A DNA stretch of 33,609 bases, taken from Actinomycetota bacterium (GTDB taxonomy: Bacteria > Actinomycetota > Actinomycetes > S36-B12). Position numbers and translations under genes: made by a program. Location of the stretch: positions 1 through 33,609 of the forward strand of contig WLNQ01000005.1 of the NCBI GenBank assembly GCA_009699705.1. Direction: 5' to 3'. A model generated the notes under the pieces. That model made no database searches and had not been told where the DNA came from. It saw only the letters and a list, made by a program, of their open reading frames with translations. Below, piece after piece: positions 9,985 to 19,133 of the stretch (the first letter of the stretch is position 1; each line of letters starts with the position of its first letter).

Positions 9985-11268
9985 ATGACTCTTCTCGATG
10001 TTGCAGCCATCAAGGCTGACTTCCCAATTTTGTCCACCACGGTTCGTGGGGGACAGCCTTTGGTGTACCTCGATAGTGGTGCAACATCACAGAAGCCCGG
10101 TGTGGTGCTGGATGCTGAAAGAAATTTCTACGAGCATGCCAATGCGGCTGTTCATCGAGGTGCCCACGCGCTGGCAGAGGAAGCAACTGATGCCTTTGAA
10201 GATGCACGTCGCACTATCGCCTCGTTTGTTGGTGCCAGAAGTGAAGACTTGGTGTTCACCAAGAACGCCACTGAGAGTCTGAATCTTGCGGCCTATGCTT
10301 TTTCTAACGCCACAGCCATAGCGCATTTTGATGCACACGCGGTAAATCCTCGGTTCGTATTGAAACCAGGTGACACCATCGTTGTTACCGAGATGGAGCA
10401 TCACGCGAATTTGGTCCCGTGGCAAGAAGTTTGCCGTAAAACTGGTGCCACTCTTCGCTGGATTCCACTCACAGATGATGGCCGCTTGGATTTGTCGAAT
10501 ATTGATTCAATCATCGACAAGACAACCAAGGTTGTTAGCGTGGTTCACCAATCAAATATTTTGGGCACCATCAATCAAGTGCGTTTCCTGATGGATCGAG
10601 CGCATGACGTTCAGGCTGTTGGAATTATCGATGGGTGTCAATCAATTCCGCACATGCCAGTTGACGTTGTTGAACTTGGCGCGGACTTGGTGGCGTGGAG
10701 TGGGCACAAAATGCTTGGTCCGACGGGTATCGGCTGCCTTTGGGGAACAGAAGAAGTATTGAATGCCATGCCACCGTTTCTTACTGGCGGCTCAATGATC
10801 CAAATGGTTGAAATGGATAAAAGCACCTTTGCGCTGCCACCAGCAAAGTTTGAGGCAGGCACGCCGATGGTGGCTCAAGCCGTTGGGCTTGCTGCAGCTG
10901 CGCGCTACTTGGATAACATCGGCATGGACAATGTTGCGGCCCATGAGCACGCCTTGACGCAGTACACGGTTAATTTACTCAATGCACTTGATGGAGTGCG
11001 CATTATTGGCCCAGCAAATTCGACTGATCGCGGTAGCGCAATCTCTTTCGTCGTTGATGGGTTACATCCGCACGATGTGGGTCAGGTTCTCGACAGCACC
11101 GGAGTTGCCGTACGAGTTGGCCACCATTGTGCGTGGCCCACATGCCGCAGGTTCGGCGTTCCGTCTACCACTCGAATTTCTCCGTACATCTATAACGATT
11201 TTTCGGATATTGATAAGGCAGTTCTGGGAATACAAGCGGCACAGGAATTTTTTGGAGTGAACGCATGA
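9985..11268 (+). CDS. sufS: Cysteine desulfurase SufS
   Basis: FTKNATESLNLAAYAFS, TEMEHHANLVPWQ, PLP lysine SGHKMLGPTGIG, catalytic Cys VRVGHHCAWPTC. Confidence 0.96.
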   Translation: MTLLDVAAIKADFPILSTTVRGGQPLVYLDSGATSQKPGVVLDAERNFYEHANAAVHRGAHALAEEATDAFEDARRTIASFVGARSEDLVFTKNATESLNLAAYAFSNATAIAHFDAHAVNPRFVLKPGDTIVVTEMEHHANLVPWQEVCRKTGATLRWIPLTDDGRLDLSNIDSIIDKTTKVVSVVHQSNILGTINQVRFLMDRAHDVQAVGIIDGCQSIPHMPVDVVELGADLVAWSGHKMLGPTGIGCLWGTEEVLNAMPPFLTGGSMIQMVEMDKSTFALPPAKFEAGTPMVAQAVGLAAAARYLDNIGMDNVAAHEHALTQYTVNLLNALDGVRIIGPANSTDRGSAISFVVDGLHPHDVGQVLDSTGVAVRVGHHCAWPTCRRFGVPSTTRISPYIYNDFSDIDKAVLGIQAAQEFFGVNA

Positions 11269-11720
11269 ACCTAGAATCGTTGTACCAAGACATTATTTTG
11301 GACCACTACAAACACCCGCGCGGCAAGGGATTGCTCGAGAATCCATTGGCGAGCGCCTTCCATGTGAACCCTACCTGCGGCGACGAGATCACTGTCCAGG
11401 TTGGTCGCAATGAAGCTGGCGGCCTCGTGATCGGTTACGAAGGACAAGGGTGTTCGATCTCGCAAGCCAGTGCCAGCGTTCTCGTCGAACTCTTGCAAGG
11501 CCGGAGCATTCAAGAAAGCGAAGAAGTTCGTCTCGCATTCTTAGAACTCATGCACTCCAAGGGGTCAGGAGATCCTGATGAAGAGGTGCTGGGGGATGCC
11601 GTGGCATTCGCTGGTGTCGCAAAGTTTCCGGCCAGAGTTAAATGTGCTCTGCTGGCTTGGATGGCCTTACAGGATGCTGAAATACAAGCTGGTTTATTAA
11701 AGACAGGAGAGGGAGCATGA
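11265..11720 (+). CDS. sufU: SufU-type Fe-S cluster assembly protein
   Basis: LYQDIILDHYKHPRGKG, PTCGDEI, GCSISQASAS, RVKCALLAW. Confidence 0.95.
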   Translation: MNLESLYQDIILDHYKHPRGKGLLENPLASAFHVNPTCGDEITVQVGRNEAGGLVIGYEGQGCSISQASASVLVELLQGRSIQESEEVRLAFLELMHSKGSGDPDEEVLGDAVAFAGVAKFPARVKCALLAWMALQDAEIQAGLLKTGEGA

Positions 11721-12031
11721 GCGCCGCAACTGAAGATGAGGTATTGGAAGCGATGCGCGATGTGGTCGATCCTGAACTTGGGATCAACGTCGTTGATCTT
11801 GGCTTGGTTTATGGGGTCACCATCGATGACACCAATATCGCCACTGTTGACATGACTCTGACGTCGGCAGCATGTCCGCTTACCGATGTGATTGAAGATC
11901 AGACCCGGGCAGCGCTGAGTGCTGTTGTGGACGACTTCCGAATCAACTGGGTATGGATGCCACCTTGGGGTCCCGACAAGATCACCGATGATGGACGTGA
12001 CATGTTGCGCTCGCTGGGGTTCAACCTCTAA
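11717..12031 (+). CDS. sufT: SufT/MIP18 (DUF59) family protein
   Basis: VLEAMRDVVDPELGINVVDLGLVYGV...MTLTSAACPLTDVIEDQ. Confidence 0.92.
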   Translation: MSAATEDEVLEAMRDVVDPELGINVVDLGLVYGVTIDDTNIATVDMTLTSAACPLTDVIEDQTRAALSAVVDDFRINWVWMPPWGPDKITDDGRDMLRSLGFNL

Positions 12032-12102
12032 CAGCGCTCTAGAAATCTGGAATTGCGGCGTAACTGGTAATCGATCCGACGCTCACCCCGTACCCTTGGA
12101 TC

Positions 12103-12177
12103 GTGAGTATTGCTACCTTTCATGCGCGGGCTATGTCTGCCCCCGTTCACGTCGTGGAGTTTCACCTCCAAATTTAG
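12103..12177 (+). CDS. Candidate 24-codon leaderless small ORF upstream of the ABC-F gene
   Basis: TACCCT (12091-12096)-N6-GTG, then VSIATFHARAMSAPVHVVEFHLQI*. Short; start geometry matches other predicted leaderless genes here. Confidence 0.35.
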   Translation: MSIATFHARAMSAPVHVVEFHLQI

Positions 12178-12267
12178 ATTCGTTTGAATTCCGCGCTGAT
12201 CCTTTGGATTGGTGTGTTTCCGCTGGTCAGAGCCGGTTTCCCTAGTGAAAGATTTATATACTTCTCA

Positions 12268-13866
12268 ATGATTGTTGCCACAGATGTGGAGTTGCGAGCT
12301 GGTGCGCAGCTTTTGTTATCTCAAGCCAGTTTCAGAATCGCTAAAGGCGATCGGATCGGCCTCGTTGGTCGTAACGGCGCTGGTAAAACCACGCTTACCA
12401 AGGCCTTAGCCGGCGAAACTTTGCCTACCCAAGGCAAGATCACGTCCACCGGGTCTGTCGGTTACCTGCCGCAGGACCCCGCATCAGGGGATCCAGATGA
12501 GCTGGCCCGGGATCGAATCCTCAGCGCCCGCGGACTGCAAGATGTGCTCAAGCGCATGCTCGAGGCTTCGATGGCCATGGATACCCCCGATCCAGATGAG
12601 CGGGATCGCGTTGTTGCTCGTTACACCCGTGCAGAGACTGAGTTTGAGGCCCTGGGCGGTTATGCGGTGGAATCGCAAGCTGCATCAATCGCGGCCTCTG
12701 TGGGCTTAGATGATCGCATTCTTGGCCAACCGCTAGGCACCCTTTCTGGTGGTCAGCGCAGGCGAGTTGAGCTTGCCCGCATTTTGTTCAGTGGGGCCGA
12801 AGTTTTACTTCTCGACGAACCCACAAACCACCTTGATGCTGACTCGATCCGTTGGTTGCGAAAATTCCTGGCTTCCTATGAAGGTGGCTTCATCGTCATC
12901 AGCCATGACACGGCTCTGCTGCATGACACGGTCAATAAAGTTTGGCACTTGGATGCCAATCGTCGCGAACTTGATATTTATGCCTTGGGCTGGGAGGCAT
13001 ACCAAACAGCGCGTGAAACTGATGAGCGGCGACGCAAGCGCGAACGCCGAAATGCAGAGCAGCAGGCCGAACAACTTCGCACCCAAGCAAACCGGATGAG
13101 GGCCAAGGCTTCAAAGGCGACAGCAGCTCAAAACATGTTTAAACGCGCAGATGCACTTCTTGAAGGTTTGGATGCAACCAGAGTCGCTGACAAGGTCGCC
13201 AAATTGCGATTCCCAACTCCAAAACCTTGCGGAAAAGTGCCCCTCACGGCAAAAGGTCTTTCCCGAAGCTATGGTTCATTAGAAGTCTTCACTGACGTTG
13301 ATTTAGCTATTGACCGTGGCTCCCGAGTAGTCATCTTGGGTCTCAACGGCGCAGGTAAAACAACCCTGCTGCGCATTCTTGGACTGGTAGATCCACCAAA
13401 CTCCGGCGAAGTACTCCCTGGTTATGGCGCAGTCATCGGTTATTACGCCCAGGAACATGAAACTTTGGATCCAACAGCGACTGTGCTTGAGATGATGAAG
13501 CGCAATTCACCGGATCTCGATGACACCAAACAACGCACCGTGCTTGGTTCCTTCTTATTCAGCGGTGACGATGTCGATAAGCCAACAGCAGTTCTCTCGG
13601 GTGGTGAAAAGACTCGCCTCGCGCTTGCCTGCTTAGTAGTGTCCGGCGCGAATGTTTTGTTACTGGATGAACCGACAAACAACCTCGACCCTGCAAGTCG
13701 TGAAGAAGTACTTTCAGCGCTTCGTTCATATGAAGGTGCGGTGGTCTTGGTGACCCATGATCCTGGCGCCGTATTCGCACTTGATCCAGAACGTGTATTG
13801 CTTCTGCCCGATGGCGACGAAGACCATTGGAGCGCCGACTACCAAGACCTTGTTGAACTCGCTTAA
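12268..13866 (+). CDS. ABC-F family ATPase (duplicated ATP-binding domains)
   Basis: Two NBDs: GLVGRNGAGKTTLTK...LSGGQRRRVELARILFSGAEVLLLDEPTNHLD and ILGLNGAGKTTLLR...LSGGEKTRLALACLVVSGANVLLLDEPTNNLD; charged linker between. Start set at MIVATDVELRAG, 5 nt after TATACT. Confidence 0.95.
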   Translation: MIVATDVELRAGAQLLLSQASFRIAKGDRIGLVGRNGAGKTTLTKALAGETLPTQGKITSTGSVGYLPQDPASGDPDELARDRILSARGLQDVLKRMLEASMAMDTPDPDERDRVVARYTRAETEFEALGGYAVESQAASIAASVGLDDRILGQPLGTLSGGQRRRVELARILFSGAEVLLLDEPTNHLDADSIRWLRKFLASYEGGFIVISHDTALLHDTVNKVWHLDANRRELDIYALGWEAYQTARETDERRRKRERRNAEQQAEQLRTQANRMRAKASKATAAQNMFKRADALLEGLDATRVADKVAKLRFPTPKPCGKVPLTAKGLSRSYGSLEVFTDVDLAIDRGSRVVILGLNGAGKTTLLRILGLVDPPNSGEVLPGYGAVIGYYAQEHETLDPTATVLEMMKRNSPDLDDTKQRTVLGSFLFSGDDVDKPTAVLSGGEKTRLALACLVVSGANVLLLDEPTNNLDPASREEVLSALRSYEGAVVLVTHDPGAVFALDPERVLLLPDGDEDHWSADYQDLVELA

Positions 13867-13877
13867 AGGAGCTACCC

Positions 13878-15746
13878 ATGGCTAATCACAGCGTCTGGAT
13901 GACGATGCGGTCGATGTCTAGCGATCGCGCAGTGCTGAAACGAACCTTTGGACCCGGCTTGGTCAGGCGGATCATGGGTTATGCAAAGCCCTATAAAGCA
14001 GTCGTCTTTGCTTTATTAGTCACCTTGGTTTTTGTCGCAGTGTTGACGGTTGCCCAACCGTTGCTTTTTCGTCGGATCATCGACAAAGGCGTGTCTGTCG
14101 GGGATTCAAGTGTTGTTACCCAGACCGCGCTCATCATCGCTGGTTTAGCAGTTGTTGATGCCATTCTGGGACTCGTCGGGCGTTGGTTTTCCGCACGCAT
14201 TGGCGAGGGCTTGATCTTCGATTTACGCACTCAGGTCTTCGATCATGTGCAACGTCAGTCGGTGGCTTTCTTTACTCGCGCACAAACGGGGGCATTGATT
14301 TCGCGGCTCAACAGTGACGTTATTGGCGCCCAGCAGGCATTCACTTCGACGTTGAGTGGTGTGCTCGGCAACATGATCTCCTTGACGATCGTGCTGGTCA
14401 CGATGTTCGTGCTTTCGTGGCAAGTCACTATTGCTTCATTAGTGCTTGTGCCTTTGTTCTTGCTTCCTGCACGCTGGATGGGAAGAAAGCTTCAAGAGCT
14501 CACTCGCGAACAGATGAAGTTGAACGCCGACATGAGTAATCAGATGTCGGAAAGGTTCAACGTTGCGGGCGCGCTTCTCGTCAAACTTTTTGGGCGACCT
14601 GAAGAAGAAGCTGGCAGTTTCTCCGGCAAGGCCTTACGAGTTCGCGATATCGGCGTCAAAATGGCGATGGCGAATCGATGGTTCTTTTCTGCCTTGACGT
14701 TGGTGGCTGCCTTAGCAACGGCTGTTGCTTACGGGCTTGGCGGCAATTTAGTTATTAACGGAGTCATCACTTTAGGCACTTTGCTTGCGCTTGTTGGTCT
14801 GCTCGCGCAGTTGTATGGTCCTCTGACAGCCTTGTCCAATGTTCGCATTGACATCATGACAGCCTTGGTCTCATTCGATCGGGTGTTTGAAGTGCTCGAT
14901 CTAACTCCTGCAGTGAGTGATCCCAATTCACCAAAGCATTTCCCCGTGGGTCCTCTGTCATTGAAATTTGATGACGTGAGTTTCACTTACCCAACAGCCC
15001 GTGAAGTGTCCCTTGCCTCCCTTGAATCTGTTGCACGCAAAGAAGAACATTTCGAAAATGAACCTGTGCTCAAAGGTATTTCATTTGAAGTACCCGCAGG
15101 CACGCTCACTGCAGTGGTCGGCCCTTCCGGTGCGGGCAAAAGCACGATTAGCGCATTAGTTACCCGGCTATATGACGTTTCTGACGGTTCAATACTCATC
15201 GGTGATGTTGACGTGCGGGATGTTCGGCAGGGGGAATTGCGTGCTGCTCTGGGAGTTGTGACCCAAGATGCACATTTGTTCCACGACACCATCGGATCAA
15301 ATCTTCGTTATTCCTATCCAAAGGCAACCGATGATGAAATTTATGAGGCATTAAAAGCAGCTCAAATTGTCGATCTCGTTCGCTCCTTGCCAAATGGCCT
15401 CAACACGGTTGTAGGTGACCGTGGTCATCGACTCTCCGGTGGTGAGAAGCAAAGACTCGCACTTGCTCGAGTTCTACTGAAAAGTCCGAGGTTACTTATT
15501 CTCGATGAAGCTACCGCTCACCTAGACAGTGAGAGCGAAGCAGCTGTGCAACGTGCCCTAGACGGAGCTCTCGTTGGTCGCACGTCCATTGTCATCGCAC
15601 ATCGACTGTCGACGATCCGTAACGCTGACCAGATCCTGGTGATCGCCGATGGCACGGTAGCTGAGCGAGGCACTCATGATGAGTTACTCGCAGATCAGGG
15701 GTTGTACGCGGATCTTTATCGGACTCAATTCGCCACTACTGAATAA
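13878..15746 (+). CDS. ABC exporter (fused TMD-NBD, MsbA/MDR type)
   Basis: Six-TM N-terminal half; GPSGAGKST, LSGGEKQRLALARVLLKSPRLLILDEATAHLDSESE; RBS AAAGGAG. Confidence 0.95.
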   Translation: MANHSVWMTMRSMSSDRAVLKRTFGPGLVRRIMGYAKPYKAVVFALLVTLVFVAVLTVAQPLLFRRIIDKGVSVGDSSVVTQTALIIAGLAVVDAILGLVGRWFSARIGEGLIFDLRTQVFDHVQRQSVAFFTRAQTGALISRLNSDVIGAQQAFTSTLSGVLGNMISLTIVLVTMFVLSWQVTIASLVLVPLFLLPARWMGRKLQELTREQMKLNADMSNQMSERFNVAGALLVKLFGRPEEEAGSFSGKALRVRDIGVKMAMANRWFFSALTLVAALATAVAYGLGGNLVINGVITLGTLLALVGLLAQLYGPLTALSNVRIDIMTALVSFDRVFEVLDLTPAVSDPNSPKHFPVGPLSLKFDDVSFTYPTAREVSLASLESVARKEEHFENEPVLKGISFEVPAGTLTAVVGPSGAGKSTISALVTRLYDVSDGSILIGDVDVRDVRQGELRAALGVVTQDAHLFHDTIGSNLRYSYPKATDDEIYEALKAAQIVDLVRSLPNGLNTVVGDRGHRLSGGEKQRLALARVLLKSPRLLILDEATAHLDSESEAAVQRALDGALVGRTSIVIAHRLSTIRNADQILVIADGTVAERGTHDELLADQGLYADLYRTQFATTE

Positions 15747-16472
15747 CTAAGGCTGATGAACGAGCGCCCGCTTTTTGTCATCTGCCGCTTCACGTCTTAA
15801 AAAGACAAACCATCCAACTATTCCCACAAGTGCAAACAGCAACCACTGACCCGCATACGACATATTTTGCACTTCATCGATTTCGGGTGTTGGAACCATA
15901 ATGAGTTCGGGTTGCTTCGGGGAGGTGAGTTGTAGGTATCCCGGAGCGCTGGCCGCGCTTGGCAAAACGTCTTTACCCGGCGCCGGGATCATTCCGGTCG
16001 GCAGACCCGCCAAATCCGACTTTGAAACTTCTTCGTAGAAGCGCCACGCGCCTACAAGTGTTTGCTCGCCGATTGGGGCGGCGACAATTGGCGGCATGGT
16101 GGTCGCTGCCCCTGAAGCCGAGAACCAGCCTCGATTAACCCAAACAGTGTGACCGTTTCGCTCGGTGAAAAGTGTCATCACCCAGTAGCCATTCGTGCCA
16201 TTGAGTGGACGCTTTCGCACCACCACTTGTGACTGTGAGTCAAAGGTTCCGGTGGCCGTAAAGCGATTCCATTCAGCGGCGTCCAACAAGTTGGAATCCG
16301 ATGGTAATGCCGTTGGGGAAAGTGTGGCGGCGCTCTCTAGCGCAATGCGCTCTTCGCGTTTCATTTCAGCGCGACTGAATTGCCAGTGGCTCAGGAACCC
16401 AAAAGCCGCGATCAGTGTCACAACGAGAATAGTGAATCCGATCCACCGTTTGGTGCGAAGAAGTGCGAGCAC
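15747..16472 (-). CDS. SURF1 family cytochrome oxidase assembly protein
   Basis: N- and C-terminal TMs; GFLSHWQFSRAEMKREE, VVVRKRPLNGTNGYWVMTLF, VWVNRGWF. Confidence 0.88.
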   Translation of the reverse strand: MLALLRTKRWIGFTILVVTLIAAFGFLSHWQFSRAEMKREERIALESAATLSPTALPSDSNLLDAAEWNRFTATGTFDSQSQVVVRKRPLNGTNGYWVMTLFTERNGHTVWVNRGWFSASGAATTMPPIVAAPIGEQTLVGAWRFYEEVSKSDLAGLPTGMIPAPGKDVLPSAASAPGYLQLTSPKQPELIMVPTPEIDEVQNMSYAGQWLLFALVGIVGWFVFLRREAADDKKRALVHQP

Positions 16473-16476
16473 TGGG

Positions 16477-16839
16477 TTAACTGGGCTCAGAAGTTGGATC
16501 GTGAATAATTCCGGTGATCACCTTAGATGTGCCACTGGCCGGCAAAGCTGTCTGAATTCCTGGAGCTACGCCTAAATCACCAGCGGTGTCCTTGTCTTGA
16601 CCTGCGTTTGCGATCACCACGGCTACATAAGGCAGAACGACCGCGCCCGCAATCAACACCCACCTAGGCCAACCGGGCACAAAAATGGCTGCGATGACGC
16701 AACCGGTGCGAATTGCCATCGAAAATAGGTATTTGCGAGTGCGGCCCATCTGTTCTTGGCTTAGGGATCGTTGCGCAGCAGTGACGTTGAAAACATCGCC
16801 GTTTCCAGGGCCTTGATCGGGGAGGGGCTTCAAGCTCAC
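16477..16839 (-). CDS. DUF3099-family membrane protein
   Basis: MGRTRKYLFSMAIRTGCVIAAIFVPGWPRWVLIAGAVVLPYVAVVIANAG; GTG start 6 nt after TAGGCT. Confidence 0.8.
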   Translation of the reverse strand: MSLKPLPDQGPGNGDVFNVTAAQRSLSQEQMGRTRKYLFSMAIRTGCVIAAIFVPGWPRWVLIAGAVVLPYVAVVIANAGQDKDTAGDLGVAPGIQTALPASGTSKVITGIIHDPTSEPS

Positions 16840-16845
16840 GGGTAG

Positions 16846-16851
16846 AGCCTA
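16846..16851 (-). promoter_or_regulatory. Predicted -10 TAGGCT, leaderless DUF3099 gene
   Basis: Minus strand TAGGCT-ctaccc-GTG. Confidence 0.5.
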
Positions 16852-16873
16852 CGCCTGCGTTTGGGGTGCGGTG

Positions 16874-16879
16874 TACCGT
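16874..16879 (+). promoter_or_regulatory. Predicted -10 TACCGT, leaderless dodecin gene
   Basis: TACCGT-ccgagc-ATG. Confidence 0.5.
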
Positions 16880-16885
16880 CCGAGC

Positions 16886-17104
16886 ATGAATCGCACCTAT
16901 GGGATTACTGAAGTCGTTGGCACCTCGAATGATGGTATTGATGCGGCTATCCGTAACGCAGTTAGCCGGACGTCCAAGACCATCCGACATTTGGACTGGT
17001 TTGAGGTCACCCAAGTTCGCGGATACGTCCGCGACGGCGAGGTTGACCACTTTCAGGTCTCACTCAAGGTTGGATACCGCATGGAAGATCAGAACGCCCA
17101 ATAG
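16886..17104 (+). CDS. Dodecin (flavin-binding)
   Basis: MNRTYGITEVVGTSNDGIDAAIRNAVSRTSKTIRHLDWFEVTQVRGYVRDGEVDHFQVSLKVGYRME. Confidence 0.92.
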   Translation: MNRTYGITEVVGTSNDGIDAAIRNAVSRTSKTIRHLDWFEVTQVRGYVRDGEVDHFQVSLKVGYRMEDQNAQ

Positions 17105-17122
17105 TTGAAGAAAGGGACATTC

Positions 17123-17827
17123 ATGTCTCGAGTTGCCTTAGTTACCGGTGGAAACCGCGGAATCGGGCTGAGCATCGCTTTGCAGCTTCGTAATGCCGGC
17201 TACACCGTTGTTGTCGGAACTCGTTCCGGAACTGCACCTGATGGGCTCAATGCTGTCACGATGGATGTCGCAAACACTGCGTCCATCGATGCCGGCTTCA
17301 CCGAAATTGAAGAAAAGTTTGGCCCCGTGGAAATCTTGATTGCTAATGCTGGAATGACACGAGACACGCTGTTGATGCGGATGTCAGACGACGACATCGA
17401 TGAGGTCCTCAACACCAACCTCGCGGGTTCCATCAAATTGGCACGTCGTGCGCTACGCAGCATGCTTAAAGCACGCTATGGCCGCATTATTTTCATGTCG
17501 TCAGTTGTTGGAATTATTGGCTCGGCAGGGCAGGTGAATTATTCAGCCGCAAAATCAGGCCTCATCGGGGCTGCACGGTCATTGGTCCGCGAGGTCGGTG
17601 GACGCGGCATCACCGTGAATGTGCTTACCCCTGGTTTCGTCAACACAGATATGACCGCCGAACTAGGTGAAGAACGCCGCGCGCAGATCGTCAGCATCGT
17701 GCCCTTGGGTCGTTATGCTGAACCCGAAGAAATAGCCACAGTCGTGGAATTCCTCGTTGGTGATGGTGCGGGTTACATCACGGGCGCGGTTATCCCCATT
17801 GATGGCGGATTAGGAATGGGCGACTAG
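17123..17827 (+). CDS. fabG: 3-oxoacyl-ACP reductase FabG/MabA
   Basis: SDR: VALVTGGNRGIG, NAGMTRD, YSAAKSG; RBS GAAAGGG. Confidence 0.93.
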   Translation: MSRVALVTGGNRGIGLSIALQLRNAGYTVVVGTRSGTAPDGLNAVTMDVANTASIDAGFTEIEEKFGPVEILIANAGMTRDTLLMRMSDDDIDEVLNTNLAGSIKLARRALRSMLKARYGRIIFMSSVVGIIGSAGQVNYSAAKSGLIGAARSLVREVGGRGITVNVLTPGFVNTDMTAELGEERRAQIVSIVPLGRYAEPEEIATVVEFLVGDGAGYITGAVIPIDGGLGMGD

Positions 17828-17848
17828 CGCTCGAACGAGAGGATTTAC

Positions 17849-18616
17849 GTGGGCATTCTTGAGGGCAAGAACATCGTTATTACCGGTGTTCTTACTGACC
17901 AGTCCATCGCTTTCCACGCTGCACGCTTGGCTCAGGAAGAGGGCGCCAATGTCGTACTGACTGGTTATGGTCGCGGACTTTCGCTCACCAAGCGGGCAGC
18001 AGGTCGGCTGCCAAAAGCTGCTCCCGTTCTTGAACTGGATGTTGTGAATCAAGAGCATCTAGATGCCTTGGCTGGCGGAATTCGCGAACATATGGATTCG
18101 GTCGACGGTGTCCTGCACTCAATCGGTTTCGCGCCGGCAGAGGCTCTCGGTGGCAACTTTCTTCACACTTCGTGGTCTGACGTTGCGATCGCGCTTGAAG
18201 TATCGGCGTTTTCCTTCAAGTCCTTGGCTATGGCCTGCCTGCCGCTTATGGGTAAAGGCGGATCAGTCGTCGGCTTGGACTTCGACTCTGCGATGGCGTG
18301 GCCAAAATACGACTGGATGGGCGTTGCTAAGGCGGCTTTTGAAAGCACCTCGCGCTACTTAGCTCGCGACCTAGGTCCCAAGGGCATTCGGGTGAATCTC
18401 GTAGCTGCAGGACCAATTCGCACGATGGCTGCAAAGGGCATTCCGGGTTTCGACAGTTTTGAAGAGGTGTGGGCCACTCGTTCGCCAATTGGCTGGGATC
18501 TCGACGATCCAGCACCTGCAGCTAAAGCGTGTATCGCGCTGATGTCTGATTGGTTCCCAGCTACTACCGGAGAGATCGTGCACGTTGACGGTGGAGTTCA
18601 CTCCCAGGGAGCTTAA
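17849..18616 (+). CDS. fabI: Enoyl-ACP reductase (FabI/InhA family)
   Basis: ITGVLTDQSIAFHAARLAQEEGANVVLTG, HSIGFAP, YDWMGVAKAA, NLVAAGPIRTMAAKGI, VHVDGG. Confidence 0.95.
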   Translation: MGILEGKNIVITGVLTDQSIAFHAARLAQEEGANVVLTGYGRGLSLTKRAAGRLPKAAPVLELDVVNQEHLDALAGGIREHMDSVDGVLHSIGFAPAEALGGNFLHTSWSDVAIALEVSAFSFKSLAMACLPLMGKGGSVVGLDFDSAMAWPKYDWMGVAKAAFESTSRYLARDLGPKGIRVNLVAAGPIRTMAAKGIPGFDSFEEVWATRSPIGWDLDDPAPAAKACIALMSDWFPATTGEIVHVDGGVHSQGA

Positions 18617-18618
18617 GC

Positions 18619-19128
18619 ATGGCGCTTGGCACGTTGGTGTTGTTACGCCACGCGAAATCTTCCTATCCTGATGGCGTCATTGATCATGAGCGGCCGCTCA
18701 ACCACCGTGGTCGCCGCGATGCTGCACAAGCGGGTGTCTGGCTAAAGGAACACGCAGGCGATTTATTGAGTGCAATGCCTGATGTGATTGTTTCAACGGC
18801 TGTGCGTGCGCAACAAACGTGGAAAATTATTTCTGAGATTTTTGTAGTTGATCACGTTGATGATGAGCGACTCTATGACGCAGCTGTATCTACGATTATT
18901 GATGTTGTGCGCGATAAAATCGAAGCTGGCGTTGATGTCTTGGTGGTGTCTCATAATCCTGGGCTAGAACAATTGGCCATCTATCTGACCCAAGGTCAGG
19001 CAACTGCAAATCCAGAATCAGCGTTGAGTCATATGCCGACGTCGTCACTTGTGCTACTGCGTTTCAAGGATGCTGACTGGTCAGATCAAAGTGCGGAACT
19101 TATTGAGTTTGTTGTTCCGCGTGGTTAG
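18619..19128 (+). CDS. sixA: SixA-like histidine phosphatase
   Basis: LVLLRHAKSSYPDGVIDHERPLNHRGRRDA, VVSHNPGLEQLA. Confidence 0.87.
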   Translation: MALGTLVLLRHAKSSYPDGVIDHERPLNHRGRRDAAQAGVWLKEHAGDLLSAMPDVIVSTAVRAQQTWKIISEIFVVDHVDDERLYDAAVSTIIDVVRDKIEAGVDVLVVSHNPGLEQLAIYLTQGQATANPESALSHMPTSSLVLLRFKDADWSDQSAELIEFVVPRG

Positions 19129-19133
19129 CAGGC

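Noticed and set aside
15762-15776. AGC-gcccGCT-TTTTG terminator-like sequence after the ABC exporter gene
   Set aside because: Stem of only 3 bp and within SURF1 coding sequence.
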